Shown here one piece after another: positions 1 to 8,286 of a stretch of 13,825 bases of DNA. The stretch covers positions 1 through 13,825 of the forward strand of contig CANQFX010000031.1 of assembly GCA_947600015.1 (NCBI GenBank), read 5' to 3'. The translations under genes were made by a program, and so were the position numbers. The DNA is from an uncultured Bacilli bacterium. GTDB taxonomy: Bacteria; Bacillota_I; Bacilli_A; RF39; UBA660. The number at the start of each line of letters is the position of its first letter. Position 1 is the stretch's first letter. Under the pieces are notes generated by a model, which saw nothing but the letters and a program-made list of their open reading frames with translations, was not told the DNA's origin and ran no database searches.

Positions 1-99
1 AATTAATTTTATATAAAAAAAGAAAATCAAATTTATTATAAATTTAACTTTCTTCCCCAAAACTCTTTACACTAACAATCTTTATGATTTTATTTTTCT
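1..99. other. AT-rich region downstream of aspS, no gene seen
   Basis: These 99 bases follow the aspS stop codon. They are very AT-rich and I see no coding region or RNA gene. A 17-base inverted repeat sits at 29-45 (8-bp arms, one central base). It is made only of A and T and has no adjoining U-tract in the right place, so I do not call it a terminator. The true end of the hisS-aspS transcript may lie here or beyond the window. Confidence 0.5.
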
Positions 100-1845
100 T
101 TATTCTTTGATTTTTAGTGCTAATTCTTCTAATTGTTTTTCTTCTACAAAATTAGGACATTCACTCATTAAATCCGATGCACTTGCCGTTTTAGGAAAGG
201 CAATTACATCTCGAATATTTTCTGTTTTTGTCAGTAACATGGTTAATCGATCTAGACCTAAGGCTAAACCTCCATGCGGAGGAGTTCCATAGTCAAAGGC
301 TTCTAAGAAAAAGCCAAATTTTTCTTTTGCTTGTTCTTTACTAAAACCAAGGGCTTGAAACATTTTTTCTTGTACGTCGTGATTATGAATACGAATGCTT
401 CCCCCTCCTGCTTCATATCCATTAATTACAATATCATAGGCTTTAGAATAACAATTCCCTGGATCGGTAATTAATTTATCTATATCACTATCTTTGGGAG
501 CAGTAAATGGATGGTGACAAGCAACATATCGATTTTCTTGTTCACTATATTCAAATGCTGGGAAATCAACAATCCATAATAATTTGTAATCATCTTCGGC
601 AATTAGACCTAAGTCATGTCCTAATTTAGATCGTAATGCGCCAAGCGCAGTTTTCGTAATTTGATATTGATCCGCCACAATAAAAATTATGTCATTTTCT
701 TCTATCTTTAATTTTTCTTTTAAAAGAAGGAGTTCTTCTTCACTCACTACTTTTCTAATGCTTCCTGTAAAATCATTTTCTTGATATTTTAACCAAGCAA
801 GCCCTGATGCTCTATAAGTTTTGACATAATCCGTTAGTTTTTCTATTTCCTTTCTAGAGTATTCACTTGCTTTTTCTTTCACAACCAAACAATTAATGAT
901 TCCATTTTGCTTTAAAACATTTTGAAAAACACTAAATTCTGTATTTTTAAAAATGTCAGTAATTTCTTCTATCTTCATATCAAAACGTAAATCTGGTTTA
1001 TCACTACCATAATCACGAATGGCATCTTCATATTTCATTTTCATGAGTGGAAGAGAAAGATCCATTCCTTTTACCTCTTTAAAAATATATTGAATTAGCT
1101 TTTCCGTCAAATCCATAACATCTTCTTCTTCTACAAAACTCATCTCTAAATCAATTTGTGTAAATTCTGGTTGCCGATCGGCACGTAAATCCTCATCTCG
1201 AAAACATTTTGCAATTTGAAAATATTTTTCTAGCCCTCCTATCATTAATAATTGTTTAAATATTTGTGGAGATTGTGGTAAGGCATAAAACTTGGCTTTA
1301 TTCACACGAGAAGGCACTAAATAGTCTCTTGCTCCTTCTGGAGTAGATTTACATAATATTGGCGTTTCTACTTCAATAAAACCTTGATTTACTAAAAAGT
1401 TTCTTGTAGCCATTGTAATTTTACTGCGCGTAATTAGTTTGTCTTTGATTTCTTCTCTTCTTAAGTCAAGATAACGATATTTTAATCTGGTGTCTTCTAA
1501 TGCTGTTGTCGTATCTGTAATTTCAAAAGGCAAATCTTTCGCCATATTAATTAATTTTAAAGAAGATACGACCACTTCTATTTCTCCTGTTGGAATTTTT
1601 GGATTTTTACTTTCTCTTTCTACAATTTCTCCAGTAGCGGCAATGACAGATTCACTTTTTAACGTACTCGCAAGTTCATAATCTGCTTGTTCTGGTTTTA
1701 CTACTAGTTGAATCATACCACTTCGATCTCTTAAATCAATAAAAACTAATCCACCTAAATTTCTTTTCTTGGCTACCCAACCATATAATTCAATCGTCTT
1801 TCCAACATCCTTAATATTAAAATTAGTATTATTTACTTTTTTCAT
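100..1845 (-). CDS. aspS: Aspartyl-tRNA synthetase
   Basis: This class IIb synthetase charges tRNA(Asp) with aspartate in the cytoplasm. The protein is about 581 aa, normal for the bacterial type (E. coli is about 590). It begins with an OB-fold anticodon-binding domain (GWVAKKRNLGG, FIDLRDRSG). The catalytic core follows, with motif 1 around FIEVETPILCKSTPEGARD, motif 2 FRDEDLRADRQPEFTQIDLE and motif 3 GGLALGLDRL near the C-terminus. A bacterial GAD insertion domain lies between motifs 2 and 3. The Leu in KKRNLGG sits where discriminating bacterial AspRS have Leu and several non-discriminating ones have His. This hints at an Asp-only enzyme but does not prove it. The start is ATG at 1845, 8 nt after AAAGGAG (1860-1854); an in-frame TTG at 1848 is less likely. 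The gene lies 27 bases after the hisS stop and is presumably co-transcribed from the T-box-controlled promoter. Confidence 0.97.
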   Translation of the reverse strand: MKKVNNTNFNIKDVGKTIELYGWVAKKRNLGGLVFIDLRDRSGMIQLVVKPEQADYELASTLKSESVIAATGEIVERESKNPKIPTGEIEVVVSSLKLINMAKDLPFEITDTTTALEDTRLKYRYLDLRREEIKDKLITRSKITMATRNFLVNQGFIEVETPILCKSTPEGARDYLVPSRVNKAKFYALPQSPQIFKQLLMIGGLEKYFQIAKCFRDEDLRADRQPEFTQIDLEMSFVEEEDVMDLTEKLIQYIFKEVKGMDLSLPLMKMKYEDAIRDYGSDKPDLRFDMKIEEITDIFKNTEFSVFQNVLKQNGIINCLVVKEKASEYSRKEIEKLTDYVKTYRASGLAWLKYQENDFTGSIRKVVSEEELLLLKEKLKIEENDIIFIVADQYQITKTALGALRSKLGHDLGLIAEDDYKLLWIVDFPAFEYSEQENRYVACHHPFTAPKDSDIDKLITDPGNCYSKAYDIVINGYEAGGGSIRIHNHDVQEKMFQALGFSKEQAKEKFGFFLEAFDYGTPPHGGLALGLDRLTMLLTKTENIRDVIAFPKTASASDLMSECPNFVEEKQLEELALKIKE

Positions 1846-1872
1846 CAACGCTACTCCTTTTCATTTTATTTT

Positions 1873-3207
1873 TTATTCATCATGATGACAACAATTTCCA
1901 CTACATTCATGAGAACAGTGATTTTCTTCCTCTTCTTCCATTCCTAATTTTTCATCTAAATAATAGATAATTGCATCTAGACTGATAATTTCTTCTTCTT
2001 TTGTTTTACTATTTTTCATTTTTATTTCATTTCGATCTAAGTCTTCACTATTTAATACTGCAATATATTTGGCGTTTAGACGATCGGCTTGTTTGAATTG
2101 TGCTTTCAAACTTCTTCCTATATATTCCGTATCAACAATAAAGCCTGCCATACGCAATTCTTGAGATAAATAAGCAGCATATTTTTTTTCTTCTTCATTG
2201 ACATACATTAAGAATAAATCAATTTCTTCTGTAATTGGTAATGGAACTTTTTCTAATGCTAACGCTGATACTAACCTACCAATTCCACAGGCGAACCCAA
2301 TACAAGGTGTTTTGGGACCACCTAATTGCTCACATAAGCCATTATATCTTCCGCCACCTCCTAATACATTATTTGCACCAAAGCCTTCTACTTTTGCTTC
2401 TATTTCAAAGACCGTATGATTATAATAATCTAGTCCTCGTACAATATTGGGATCGATTTCATACTTTACTTCTAATACTTCTAAATATTCCTGTACTTTT
2501 TCAAATCGATCTCTACTTTCTTCATTTAAATATTCTAATGTTTTAGGAGCATTTTTTAAAATAGCGTTATCTTTATCTATTTTACAATCTAAAATACGTA
2601 ATGGATTTTTTTTCAATCGTTCTTGACAATCTTCACAGAATTCTTTTATATGTGGAGTAAAATAATCTACTAATGCCTCACGATAACGAAGTCTAGATTC
2701 ATTATCTCCTAACGTATTAATATTTACTTTAATTTCTTTTAAACCTAACATTTTATAAATATTTACAGCAAGAGATATTACTTCGGCATCGGTAAGAGGA
2801 TCATCACTTCCTAATACTTCCATTCCAAATTGCGTTAATTCTCGATCTCGTCCCGATTGTGGTCTTTCATAACGATACATCGTTCCATTATAATATACTT
2901 TTATTGGTTGATTTGGATCCCCATACATTTTATTTTCAATAAAACTACGGACTACTCCTGCTGTTCCTTCGGGGCGTAATGTAATTTCTCTACCACCACG
3001 ATCCACAAAGTCATATGTTTCTTTTGATACAATATCCGTTGTCTCTCCAATGCCACGATGAAATAATTCTTTGGCCTCAATAATTGGTGTACGAATATAA
3101 GTATAGTTATACTTTTCCATGACCTCATCAATCATACGATCTACATACTTCCAAATTTTTGCTTCTCTTCCATATAAATCATTACATCCCTTTTGTTTTT
3201 GTATCAC
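1873..3207 (-). CDS. hisS: Histidyl-tRNA synthetase with Cys/His-rich C-terminal tail
   Basis: This class II synthetase charges tRNA(His). Visible motifs, in order, are RPEGTAGVVRSF, motif 2 with YRYERPQSGRDRELTQFGME, the histidine-binding signature RGLDYYNHTVFE, GGGGRYNGL, and motif 3 in CIGFACGIGRL. An anticodon-binding Rossmann-like C-terminal domain follows. I place the start at GTG 3207, seven bases after AGGAGG, giving 444 aa. The reading frame stays open to 3240, but that part lies inside the T-box terminator and is not coding. The last ~20 residues are odd: a run of five Glu, then a tail with four Cys and four His (NHCSHECSGNCCHHDE). The HisRS fold (about 420 aa in Bacillus) does not need this tail, and it may bind metal. 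The gene is first of a hisS-aspS pair, a conserved Firmicutes arrangement. Confidence 0.97.
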   Translation of the reverse strand: MIQKQKGCNDLYGREAKIWKYVDRMIDEVMEKYNYTYIRTPIIEAKELFHRGIGETTDIVSKETYDFVDRGGREITLRPEGTAGVVRSFIENKMYGDPNQPIKVYYNGTMYRYERPQSGRDRELTQFGMEVLGSDDPLTDAEVISLAVNIYKMLGLKEIKVNINTLGDNESRLRYREALVDYFTPHIKEFCEDCQERLKKNPLRILDCKIDKDNAILKNAPKTLEYLNEESRDRFEKVQEYLEVLEVKYEIDPNIVRGLDYYNHTVFEIEAKVEGFGANNVLGGGGRYNGLCEQLGGPKTPCIGFACGIGRLVSALALEKVPLPITEEIDLFLMYVNEEEKKYAAYLSQELRMAGFIVDTEYIGRSLKAQFKQADRLNAKYIAVLNSEDLDRNEIKMKNSKTKEEEIISLDAIIYYLDEKLGMEEEEENHCSHECSGNCCHHDE

Positions 3208-3220
3208 AATTATCCCTCCT

Positions 3221-3275
3221 AAAAAAATAAAAAGTGCCACCGTCTAAGGACAGATTACTCTGTGGTGCCACCTTA
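3221..3275 (-). terminator. T-box antiterminator / terminator switch
   Basis: The antiterminator is canonical. Helix A1 pairs UAAGG (3275-3271) with CCUUA (3249-3245). The 7-base bulge UGGCACC (3270-3264) presents UGGC to the tRNA acceptor end. Helix A2 pairs ACAGA (3263-3259) with UCUGU (3254-3250) around loop GUAA. In the alternative fold, AAGGUG-G-CACC pairs with GGUG-G-CAC just before the U-tract at 3233-3221, giving an intrinsic terminator with one G-G mismatch. The two forms exclude each other, as in other T-box leaders. The hisS Shine-Dalgarno sequence follows the U-tract directly. Confidence 0.9.
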
Positions 3276-3412
3276 TTTTATACTCAAATTAACTGTTATC
3301 GTAGTTACCCGCTTCTTATGTTTTGGATGTCTTTTGGTTTATTTGATAAAATATTTTCACCAACCATATTCTCTCTTCCTATCAAAATAAACCTACTCTT
3401 TCCTAAGAAGTT
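3221..3412 (-). promoter_or_regulatory. T-box riboswitch leader of hisS-aspS
   Basis: This tRNA-sensing leader lies between the promoter and hisS. Stem I has a base helix CUUCUUA (3410-3404) with UAAGAAG (3318-3312). A second helix pairs 3393-3380 with 3348-3336. The distal part carries the typical AGAGAG and GGUUGGUGAAA signatures. The internal loop between the two helices has GAGUA on the 5' side (3398-3394), the usual loop-E motif, and the specifier on the 3' side. That side reads A-GACAU-CC, holding GAC (Asp, 3331-3329) and CAU (His, 3329-3327), which share one base. A small stem AACU/AGUU and the antiterminator/terminator follow. GAC is followed by A, as T-box specifiers usually are. UGGC in the antiterminator would pair with discriminator G73, typical of tRNA(Asp) and not of tRNA(His), which usually has C73. 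I infer Asp sensing, perhaps also His. Confidence 0.92.
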
Positions 3413-3418
3413 ATTAAT

Positions 3419-3447
3419 ATTATACCTTATTTTTTTGTAATACACAA
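3419..3447 (-). promoter_or_regulatory. Promoter of the hisS-aspS operon
   Basis: A -35 box TTGTGT (3447-3442) and a perfect -10 box TATAAT (3424-3419) are separated by 17 bases. Initiation about 7 bases further on, near 3412, would place the start just before the first strand of T-box Stem I. This agrees with the leader's structure. The promoter begins about 10 bases after the stop codon of the preceding peptidase gene, with no clear terminator between them, so some read-through from upstream is possible. Confidence 0.8.
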
Positions 3448-3456
3448 TCCTTATTT

Positions 3457-4596
3457 TTATTTATTAATCATATTATTCATTGTTCTCTCTAGTCTTTTTA
3501 TTAATTTTAAACCACTATTTTCGACTGTAATATCTAATTTTTCTAATTGATTTGGATCAAAAAAATCATTTCTTAACTCCATAAATATTTTCTCTTTCTT
3601 TTTATCTTCCATTAAATGATTCGCAAGTAAAAGACCGTAACTATAAGCCAGGCTATCTCTTAAATCAAATAGATAAGGATTATAAAAGATAGCACTTCCA
3701 AATATCTTCTGTAATTCTTGGTTAGACATCAGCCCTTTACATAAACTTTTGATTTCTAACGATGATAATTTTGAAGCAGCAATTAAATTGGGAAAATGTA
3801 TAAAATTGTCTATATAACTACAAATCAAACATAAAGATGCTTGTTCTTTTCGAATATTATTTTGAATTAAAAAGTTTAAAAACTTTTGTTCATATAAAAT
3901 AGAAAGTACTTCACAATAAATAGATTTTCTAGAATATAAACTACGATCCAGGATTTCAAAATGTTTTCCAATATCTAAAAAGTCTATTACATGTCCCATT
4001 TCATGTACGATTGTCGCTAAAGAGTCAATCGTAGGAGATTCTTTTTGTAAAAAAATATTACATGTATTTTCAATAGAATTATAGGTCGTTGCGCCTAAAC
4101 ATGTTTCCTCTTTTATAACATAAAATCTATTTTGTTTTATCATATCTAAGAATTGTTCTTTTAAGCTAGGATCCTCTTCCTGAAAAAAAGAAATTAATAA
4201 TTTAAAATCTTCTTGTTGTTTTAGGTTTGTTTCTTTTTGAGAAAGAACTGCTTTATTATATTCTACACTTTTATAAAAATTGATTAGTTGTTCATTAATT
4301 TCTTGATAGAATGCAGATATCATCTGCCCATGGATTTTTTTATTGTCAATATAATTTTGTATATACTGTTGTTCTAATTCTTCACTTTTTTCTCTACTGT
4401 CTTGTAAAAAAAGAGAATGATACAATTTCATATTGGAATCCATGGGATTTGTTAGTAAATACAATTCTGCTAAATCAAGATAAGAAATCGCAGACGAAAA
4501 CAGAAAATCTGGATCTCTATGAAAACTTATTTCTATTTCTAATTTTCTTAATTCTTTTCGAATCTCTGTTTCATCTTCTTTTATGAGTATCATCAT
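3457..4596 (-). CDS. Compact M3-like zinc metallopeptidase
   Basis: This is a probable cytoplasmic zinc peptidase. HEMGH at residues 198-202 is a classic HExxH site. A Glu at about residue 229 (YCEVLS) is well placed as the third zinc ligand, as in gluzincins of the oligoendopeptidase F / thimet (M3) type. The N-terminal ~190 residues and the C-terminal part are predicted helical, which fits M3 architecture. No signal peptide or membrane segment is visible. At 379 aa it is much shorter than PepF (about 600 aa), so it is either a reduced M3 relative or another HExxH family. The likely start is ATG at 4596 or the adjoining ATG at 4593, after AGAGG with a 6-9 base gap. It is 24 bases after the AI-2E-family gene and probably the last gene of the comN-secDF-relA run. 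The substrate is unknown, and a peptide-recycling role is inference only. Confidence 0.75.
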   Translation of the reverse strand: MMILIKEDETEIRKELRKLEIEISFHRDPDFLFSSAISYLDLAELYLLTNPMDSNMKLYHSLFLQDSREKSEELEQQYIQNYIDNKKIHGQMISAFYQEINEQLINFYKSVEYNKAVLSQKETNLKQQEDFKLLISFFQEEDPSLKEQFLDMIKQNRFYVIKEETCLGATTYNSIENTCNIFLQKESPTIDSLATIVHEMGHVIDFLDIGKHFEILDRSLYSRKSIYCEVLSILYEQKFLNFLIQNNIRKEQASLCLICSYIDNFIHFPNLIAASKLSSLEIKSLCKGLMSNQELQKIFGSAIFYNPYLFDLRDSLAYSYGLLLANHLMEDKKKEKIFMELRNDFFDPNQLEKLDITVENSGLKLIKRLERTMNNMINK

Positions 4597-4620
4597 TTAT
4601 TACCTCTTTGATATCCAATT

Positions 4621-5679
4621 CTATATTGATTTTTTTACCAAATGTACTCCCTTTTTTAAATCTTTTTTAAAAAAATGATATGTGGTACGAACTAATAAAT
4701 AGCATGGAAGAGCTACAATAATTCCTACCATTCCAGCAACCGTACCTCCTACGGATACGACCATAATTGTGATTAATGGATTTACATTATTTGTTTTACC
4801 ATATACTTTTGGTGAAATAAAATAACCATCTAATTGAGGGAAAATTAAACAAATAATAATCGTCGCAATCACTAAGGGAGTAGATACAACACTAGCGGTA
4901 ATAATCGCAATGATATTGGTAATTAATCCTCCAAAATAAGGAATTACTGTTGTAAGACAAGCGAGAATTCCTAAGATTAACCAGTTTGGGTGTCCAACAA
5001 CAAGAAATAAAATACTATATTCAAATAATTGAATTATCATAAATATTCCTAGCCCTTTCATATAATTCCCTATCTCAATATCTAAACATTTTAAATATTC
5101 ATAGCTACGTTTACTAATAGAAAGTAGTACATTTTTTACCCAAGAGCGAATCTTTTCCATATCAGCTAAGAAATAAATAAATCCTACGAAACCTACAATA
5201 AATTTGGAAAGAAATCCAATGGATTTCGAAATTAAATCAATGGTAGTGGATGAAGCAAGCATTCCTACATTACGAATGGCATCATTTAAATAATCCGTTA
5301 TTTTTATCTCTACGTTCCCCAAATTTACATGAAATTTATCTCCAATATTTTCTAGTACTTCGATAATCATTTTCGCAAGTAATGTAAGTTGATCGTATAT
5401 CATTGGTAAGATAATCGCAATTAGTCCTCCAACAATCAGTACTAGGGCTAAAACGATAATCATGACTGCGAGAGGTTTGCGAATTTTTTTCTTTTGTAGC
5501 CAATTTAATACTGGCATTAATGCATAAGCAAAAGCAAATGCAATAATAAATGGAGCTAAAATGGAAACAATTTTTACAAAAATTCCCCACCAAACACCAA
5601 TATTAGATACTCCAATGTAAAGCAATAATAAAAGTGCTGTGATATTAATAATTCGATAATTTAATTTATTAGAAAACAT
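4621..5679 (-). CDS. AI-2E family (PerM/YdbI-like) membrane protein
   Basis: This is a polytopic inner-membrane protein of about 352 aa, normal for the AI-2E transporter / PerM superfamily. Two hydrophobic segments near the N-terminus are followed by a short basic stretch (LQKKKIRKP) and a third long segment. A soluble, amphipathic middle portion comes next, around the region with NLGNVEIKITDYLNDAI. The C-terminal half has four or five further membrane segments and the family-like stretches GGLITNIIAII and ISPKVYGKTNNVNPL. Some relatives export the quorum signal AI-2, while others are Na+/H+ antiporters or unknown; the substrate here cannot be read from sequence. I choose ATG 5679, 8 bases after AAAGG and 5 bases after the dtd stop. 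An in-frame TTG at 5700 would overlap dtd and lacks a well-placed ribosome site. Confidence 0.88.
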   Translation of the reverse strand: MFSNKLNYRIINITALLLLLYIGVSNIGVWWGIFVKIVSILAPFIIAFAFAYALMPVLNWLQKKKIRKPLAVMIIVLALVLIVGGLIAIILPMIYDQLTLLAKMIIEVLENIGDKFHVNLGNVEIKITDYLNDAIRNVGMLASSTTIDLISKSIGFLSKFIVGFVGFIYFLADMEKIRSWVKNVLLSISKRSYEYLKCLDIEIGNYMKGLGIFMIIQLFEYSILFLVVGHPNWLILGILACLTTVIPYFGGLITNIIAIITASVVSTPLVIATIIICLIFPQLDGYFISPKVYGKTNNVNPLITIMVVSVGGTVAGMVGIIVALPCYLLVRTTYHFFKKDLKKGVHLVKKSI

Positions 5680-5684
5680 AACCA

Positions 5685-6119
5685 TCACCTTTCTATACAA
5701 ATTGTAGTAGGTCCCAGATTGATTAGTGATACTTCCATATCTGCACCAAATTCACCACTAGAGACTTCCGTATATTTTTTTAATTCTTTTAGAAACATTT
5801 CATAAAGATTTTTGGCTTCTGTTCCATTTAATGCCTCTTGATAACTAGGGCGATTGCCTTTTTGACAGTTGGCATATAGTGTGAATTGGGAAACCAAAAG
5901 AATCCTACCACCATATTCTAAAATACTGCGATTCATTACACCTTGTTGATCTGGAAAAATGCGAAGATTTACAATCTTTTTGGCCATCCACTCTATTTTT
6001 TCTTTTGTATCCTCTTTTGTAAAACCAACCAAAACGACTAGACCTTCTGTTATTTCTCCTATTGTTTTTTCTTTTACTGTCACTTGTGATTTGCCACTTC
6101 GCTGAATTACTACTCTCAT
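5685..6119 (-). CDS. dtd: D-aminoacyl-tRNA deacylase
   Basis: DTD hydrolyses D-aminoacyl-tRNAs, and also mischarged Gly-tRNA(Ala), to recycle tRNA and keep D-residues out of proteins. The 144-aa length is typical. Both signature motifs that build the cross-subunit active site are present: SQFTLYA at 77-83 and NLGPTT at 134-139 (the usual form is NxGPxT). The N-terminus MRVVIQRS is also characteristic. The start codon overlaps the relA stop in an ATGA arrangement, so translation is probably coupled. In Bacillus dtd also directly follows relA, so the placement supports the call. The downstream neighbour here is an AI-2E-family gene. Confidence 0.96.
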   Translation of the reverse strand: MRVVIQRSGKSQVTVKEKTIGEITEGLVVLVGFTKEDTKEKIEWMAKKIVNLRIFPDQQGVMNRSILEYGGRILLVSQFTLYANCQKGNRPSYQEALNGTEAKNLYEMFLKELKKYTEVSSGEFGADMEVSLINLGPTTICIER

Positions 6120-8269
6120 CGCATTGCCCTTTCTACTTTTTCTATATAAGGATATTTTTGAAACGATAGGATTAGTTTATGAATCTGTTCTACACTAGTT
6201 ACATAACATAAAACTTCATAAATTACTTTATCAGCACGATCTACTGTTTTAATAGAATCCACACTAATATTAGACATGGAAATGGTTTGCATTAAATCTA
6301 ACATATGATTTTCTGAGGTATTGGTATAAACCAAAAGACAGGTTAAATATCGTTTATTATTATTGTTTTGATTCCAAAATACTTCTAATGTACGATCTTC
6401 TAGCATGGATAAATTATGACAAGAGATTCGGTGAACACTAATACCATTTCCCTTGGTAATATATCCTACAATTTCATCTCCATACACAGGATTACAACAA
6501 TTTGCTAGATTTACTTTTACTTTATCAATTCCACTAACAACAATATCAGCATCCATACTTTGAGAAGAAACTTTTACTTGTTTTGGAATGGTAGGTTCTA
6601 CTACTTTATCAATAATATTAATAATAGTATTCGCCGAATTTTTTCCATTACCACAAGTAAGATAAATTTCTTCTAAATTATCTAGTTTTAATTCTATACA
6701 TATCGTTTTTATATTTTCTTCCGTAAAGAAATCAGAAAAAGCAATTTTTCTTTTGCGAAGTTCTCTTTCTAAATTATATTTTCCCCGGTCAATATAAATT
6801 TCTTTTTCATTTTTCGCAAAAAAACTACGAATTTTATTTTTTGTCTGTGTTGCCTTTACCATATGAATCCACTCTTTGGATGGAGTAGAATTTTTATTGG
6901 TATTAATTTTTACAATATCATTATTTTGTAATTCATAATTTAGTGGAACAATATTATTATTAACAATTGCTCCTACTGTAGTTTCTCCTACTTTTGTATG
7001 AATCTTATACGCAAAGTCTAAAGGAGTCGCACCTTTAGGCAATTCCATGACGTCTCCTTTTGGCGTAAAAACATAAATATTATTATTTAATACTTCGTCT
7101 TTTACACTATTCACAAAGTCCTCACTACTCATCTTATCATGACTTAAATCAATAATCGATTTAAAAAATTGCAGTTTTTGTTCAGTTGTCGATTGTAAAT
7201 TAGCAACGGCTTTACTTCCCCCATTTTCTTTATATGCCCAGTGAGAGGCAATTCCATTTTCTGCTACTTCATCCATGGCATAAGTGCGAAGTTGAATTTC
7301 AAATAAATAGCCATCAATGCCAAATACTGTTGTATGCAACGATTGATACATATTGGGCTTTGGCATAGCAATATAGTCTTTAAAACGTCGTGGTAAAGGT
7401 CGAAATTTCGAATGAATAATTCCTAAGGCTAAATAACATTCTTGTTCTGTATCTACTAAAATACGTAATGCTAGTAAATCATAAATATCACTAAATTTTC
7501 TACCTTTATCTAATTTATTATAAATACTATAAATACTTTTGGCACGACCTTTAATTTCATGTTTAATATGATGTTCATTTAATAGATTACTTACTTCTTG
7601 TTGCATATCGTAAACGGTTTTATCTCGTTCTAGTTTGGTTTTGTTTAGTTTTTCTGCAATATCATAGAACACATCTGGTTTTAAATAGCGTAAGGATAAA
7701 TCTTCTAGTTCACTTTTAATCTTATGAATTCCTAAATGATGAGCAATGGGTGCTAGAATTTCTAAAGCTTCTTTGGCTTTGACCTTTTGTCTTTCCTCAG
7801 GAAGTGCCCAAAGTGTTCGCATATTATGTAGTCGATCTGCGAGTTTTATAATAATTACGCGTACATCTTCACTCATTCCTACAATAATTTTTTTATAATA
7901 ATCAATTAAATATTCATTTTCTGTTGAAAAGTTAATTTTACTTAATTTCGTAACCCCTTGTACTAATTTCGTTATATTCTTTCCAAAGGCTTCTTCCATC
8001 TCTTCACTCGTACAGTCACAGTCTTCTAATACATCATGTAAAAATCCTGCACAAAGTGTTTCATAATCTGCATATACTGTCGTCAAAATAAGCACTACAT
8101 TCATTGGATGAATAATATATTCTTCTCCTGTTTTACGATATTGCCCAAGATGTTTTTCCCGCGCAAACTGATAGGCTTGTTCAATACATTTTAATTGCTC
8201 TTCTTCTTCAATATATGATTTTATTTTGGAAAGTATTTCTTCTATCGTAATATCACTTTTTGCCTTCAA
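6116..8269 (-). CDS. relA: Bifunctional (p)ppGpp synthetase/hydrolase Rel (RelA/SpoT family)
   Basis: This enzyme makes and degrades the alarmone (p)ppGpp in response to uncharged tRNA on stalled ribosomes. The order of domains is complete. An N-terminal HD hydrolase domain holds HDVLED at about 78-83. The synthetase domain has RAKSIYSIYNK, RFKDYIAMPKPNMYQSLHTT and EIQLRT, followed by SHWAYKENG. A TGS domain follows (YVFTPKGDVMELPKGATPLDFAYKIH), then a conserved-cysteine region (NCCNPVYGDEIVGY) and a C-terminal ACT/RRM domain. Both catalytic halves keep their motifs, so I expect a bifunctional long Rel. The best start is TTG 8269, 8 bases after AAAGGGG, giving 717 aa. An in-frame TTG at 8293 would overlap secDF and has no matching ribosome site. 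The gene overlaps dtd by 4 bases. Confidence 0.96.
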   Translation of the reverse strand: MKAKSDITIEEILSKIKSYIEEEEQLKCIEQAYQFAREKHLGQYRKTGEEYIIHPMNVVLILTTVYADYETLCAGFLHDVLEDCDCTSEEMEEAFGKNITKLVQGVTKLSKINFSTENEYLIDYYKKIIVGMSEDVRVIIIKLADRLHNMRTLWALPEERQKVKAKEALEILAPIAHHLGIHKIKSELEDLSLRYLKPDVFYDIAEKLNKTKLERDKTVYDMQQEVSNLLNEHHIKHEIKGRAKSIYSIYNKLDKGRKFSDIYDLLALRILVDTEQECYLALGIIHSKFRPLPRRFKDYIAMPKPNMYQSLHTTVFGIDGYLFEIQLRTYAMDEVAENGIASHWAYKENGGSKAVANLQSTTEQKLQFFKSIIDLSHDKMSSEDFVNSVKDEVLNNNIYVFTPKGDVMELPKGATPLDFAYKIHTKVGETTVGAIVNNNIVPLNYELQNNDIVKINTNKNSTPSKEWIHMVKATQTKNKIRSFFAKNEKEIYIDRGKYNLERELRKRKIAFSDFFTEENIKTICIELKLDNLEEIYLTCGNGKNSANTIINIIDKVVEPTIPKQVKVSSQSMDADIVVSGIDKVKVNLANCCNPVYGDEIVGYITKGNGISVHRISCHNLSMLEDRTLEVFWNQNNNNKRYLTCLLVYTNTSENHMLDLMQTISMSNISVDSIKTVDRADKVIYEVLCYVTSVEQIHKLILSFQKYPYIEKVERAMR

Positions 8270-8286
8270 GGAACCATCCCCTTTCC

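Noticed and set aside
29..45. A/T-only palindrome downstream of aspS as a terminator
   Set aside because: No GC in the stem and no clear U-tract; in such AT-rich sequence the symmetry is easily accidental.
2198..2546. Open frames on the plus strand inside hisS (also at 107-292, 1490-1681, 4311-4586, 9398-10006, 11195-11392, 13565-13798)
   Set aside because: They lie opposite strongly recognisable genes, show no family likeness or ribosome sites, and are low-complexity shadows of the minus-strand codons.
3208..3240. Extension of hisS to an upstream GTG at 3240
   Set aside because: These 11 codons lie in the T-box terminator arm and U-tract. The GTG at 3207 has a perfect AGGAGG at the right distance.
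5336..5593. 85-aa minus-strand frame inside the AI-2E-family gene
   Set aside because: It is an alternative frame of a clear membrane-protein gene and has no recognisable content.
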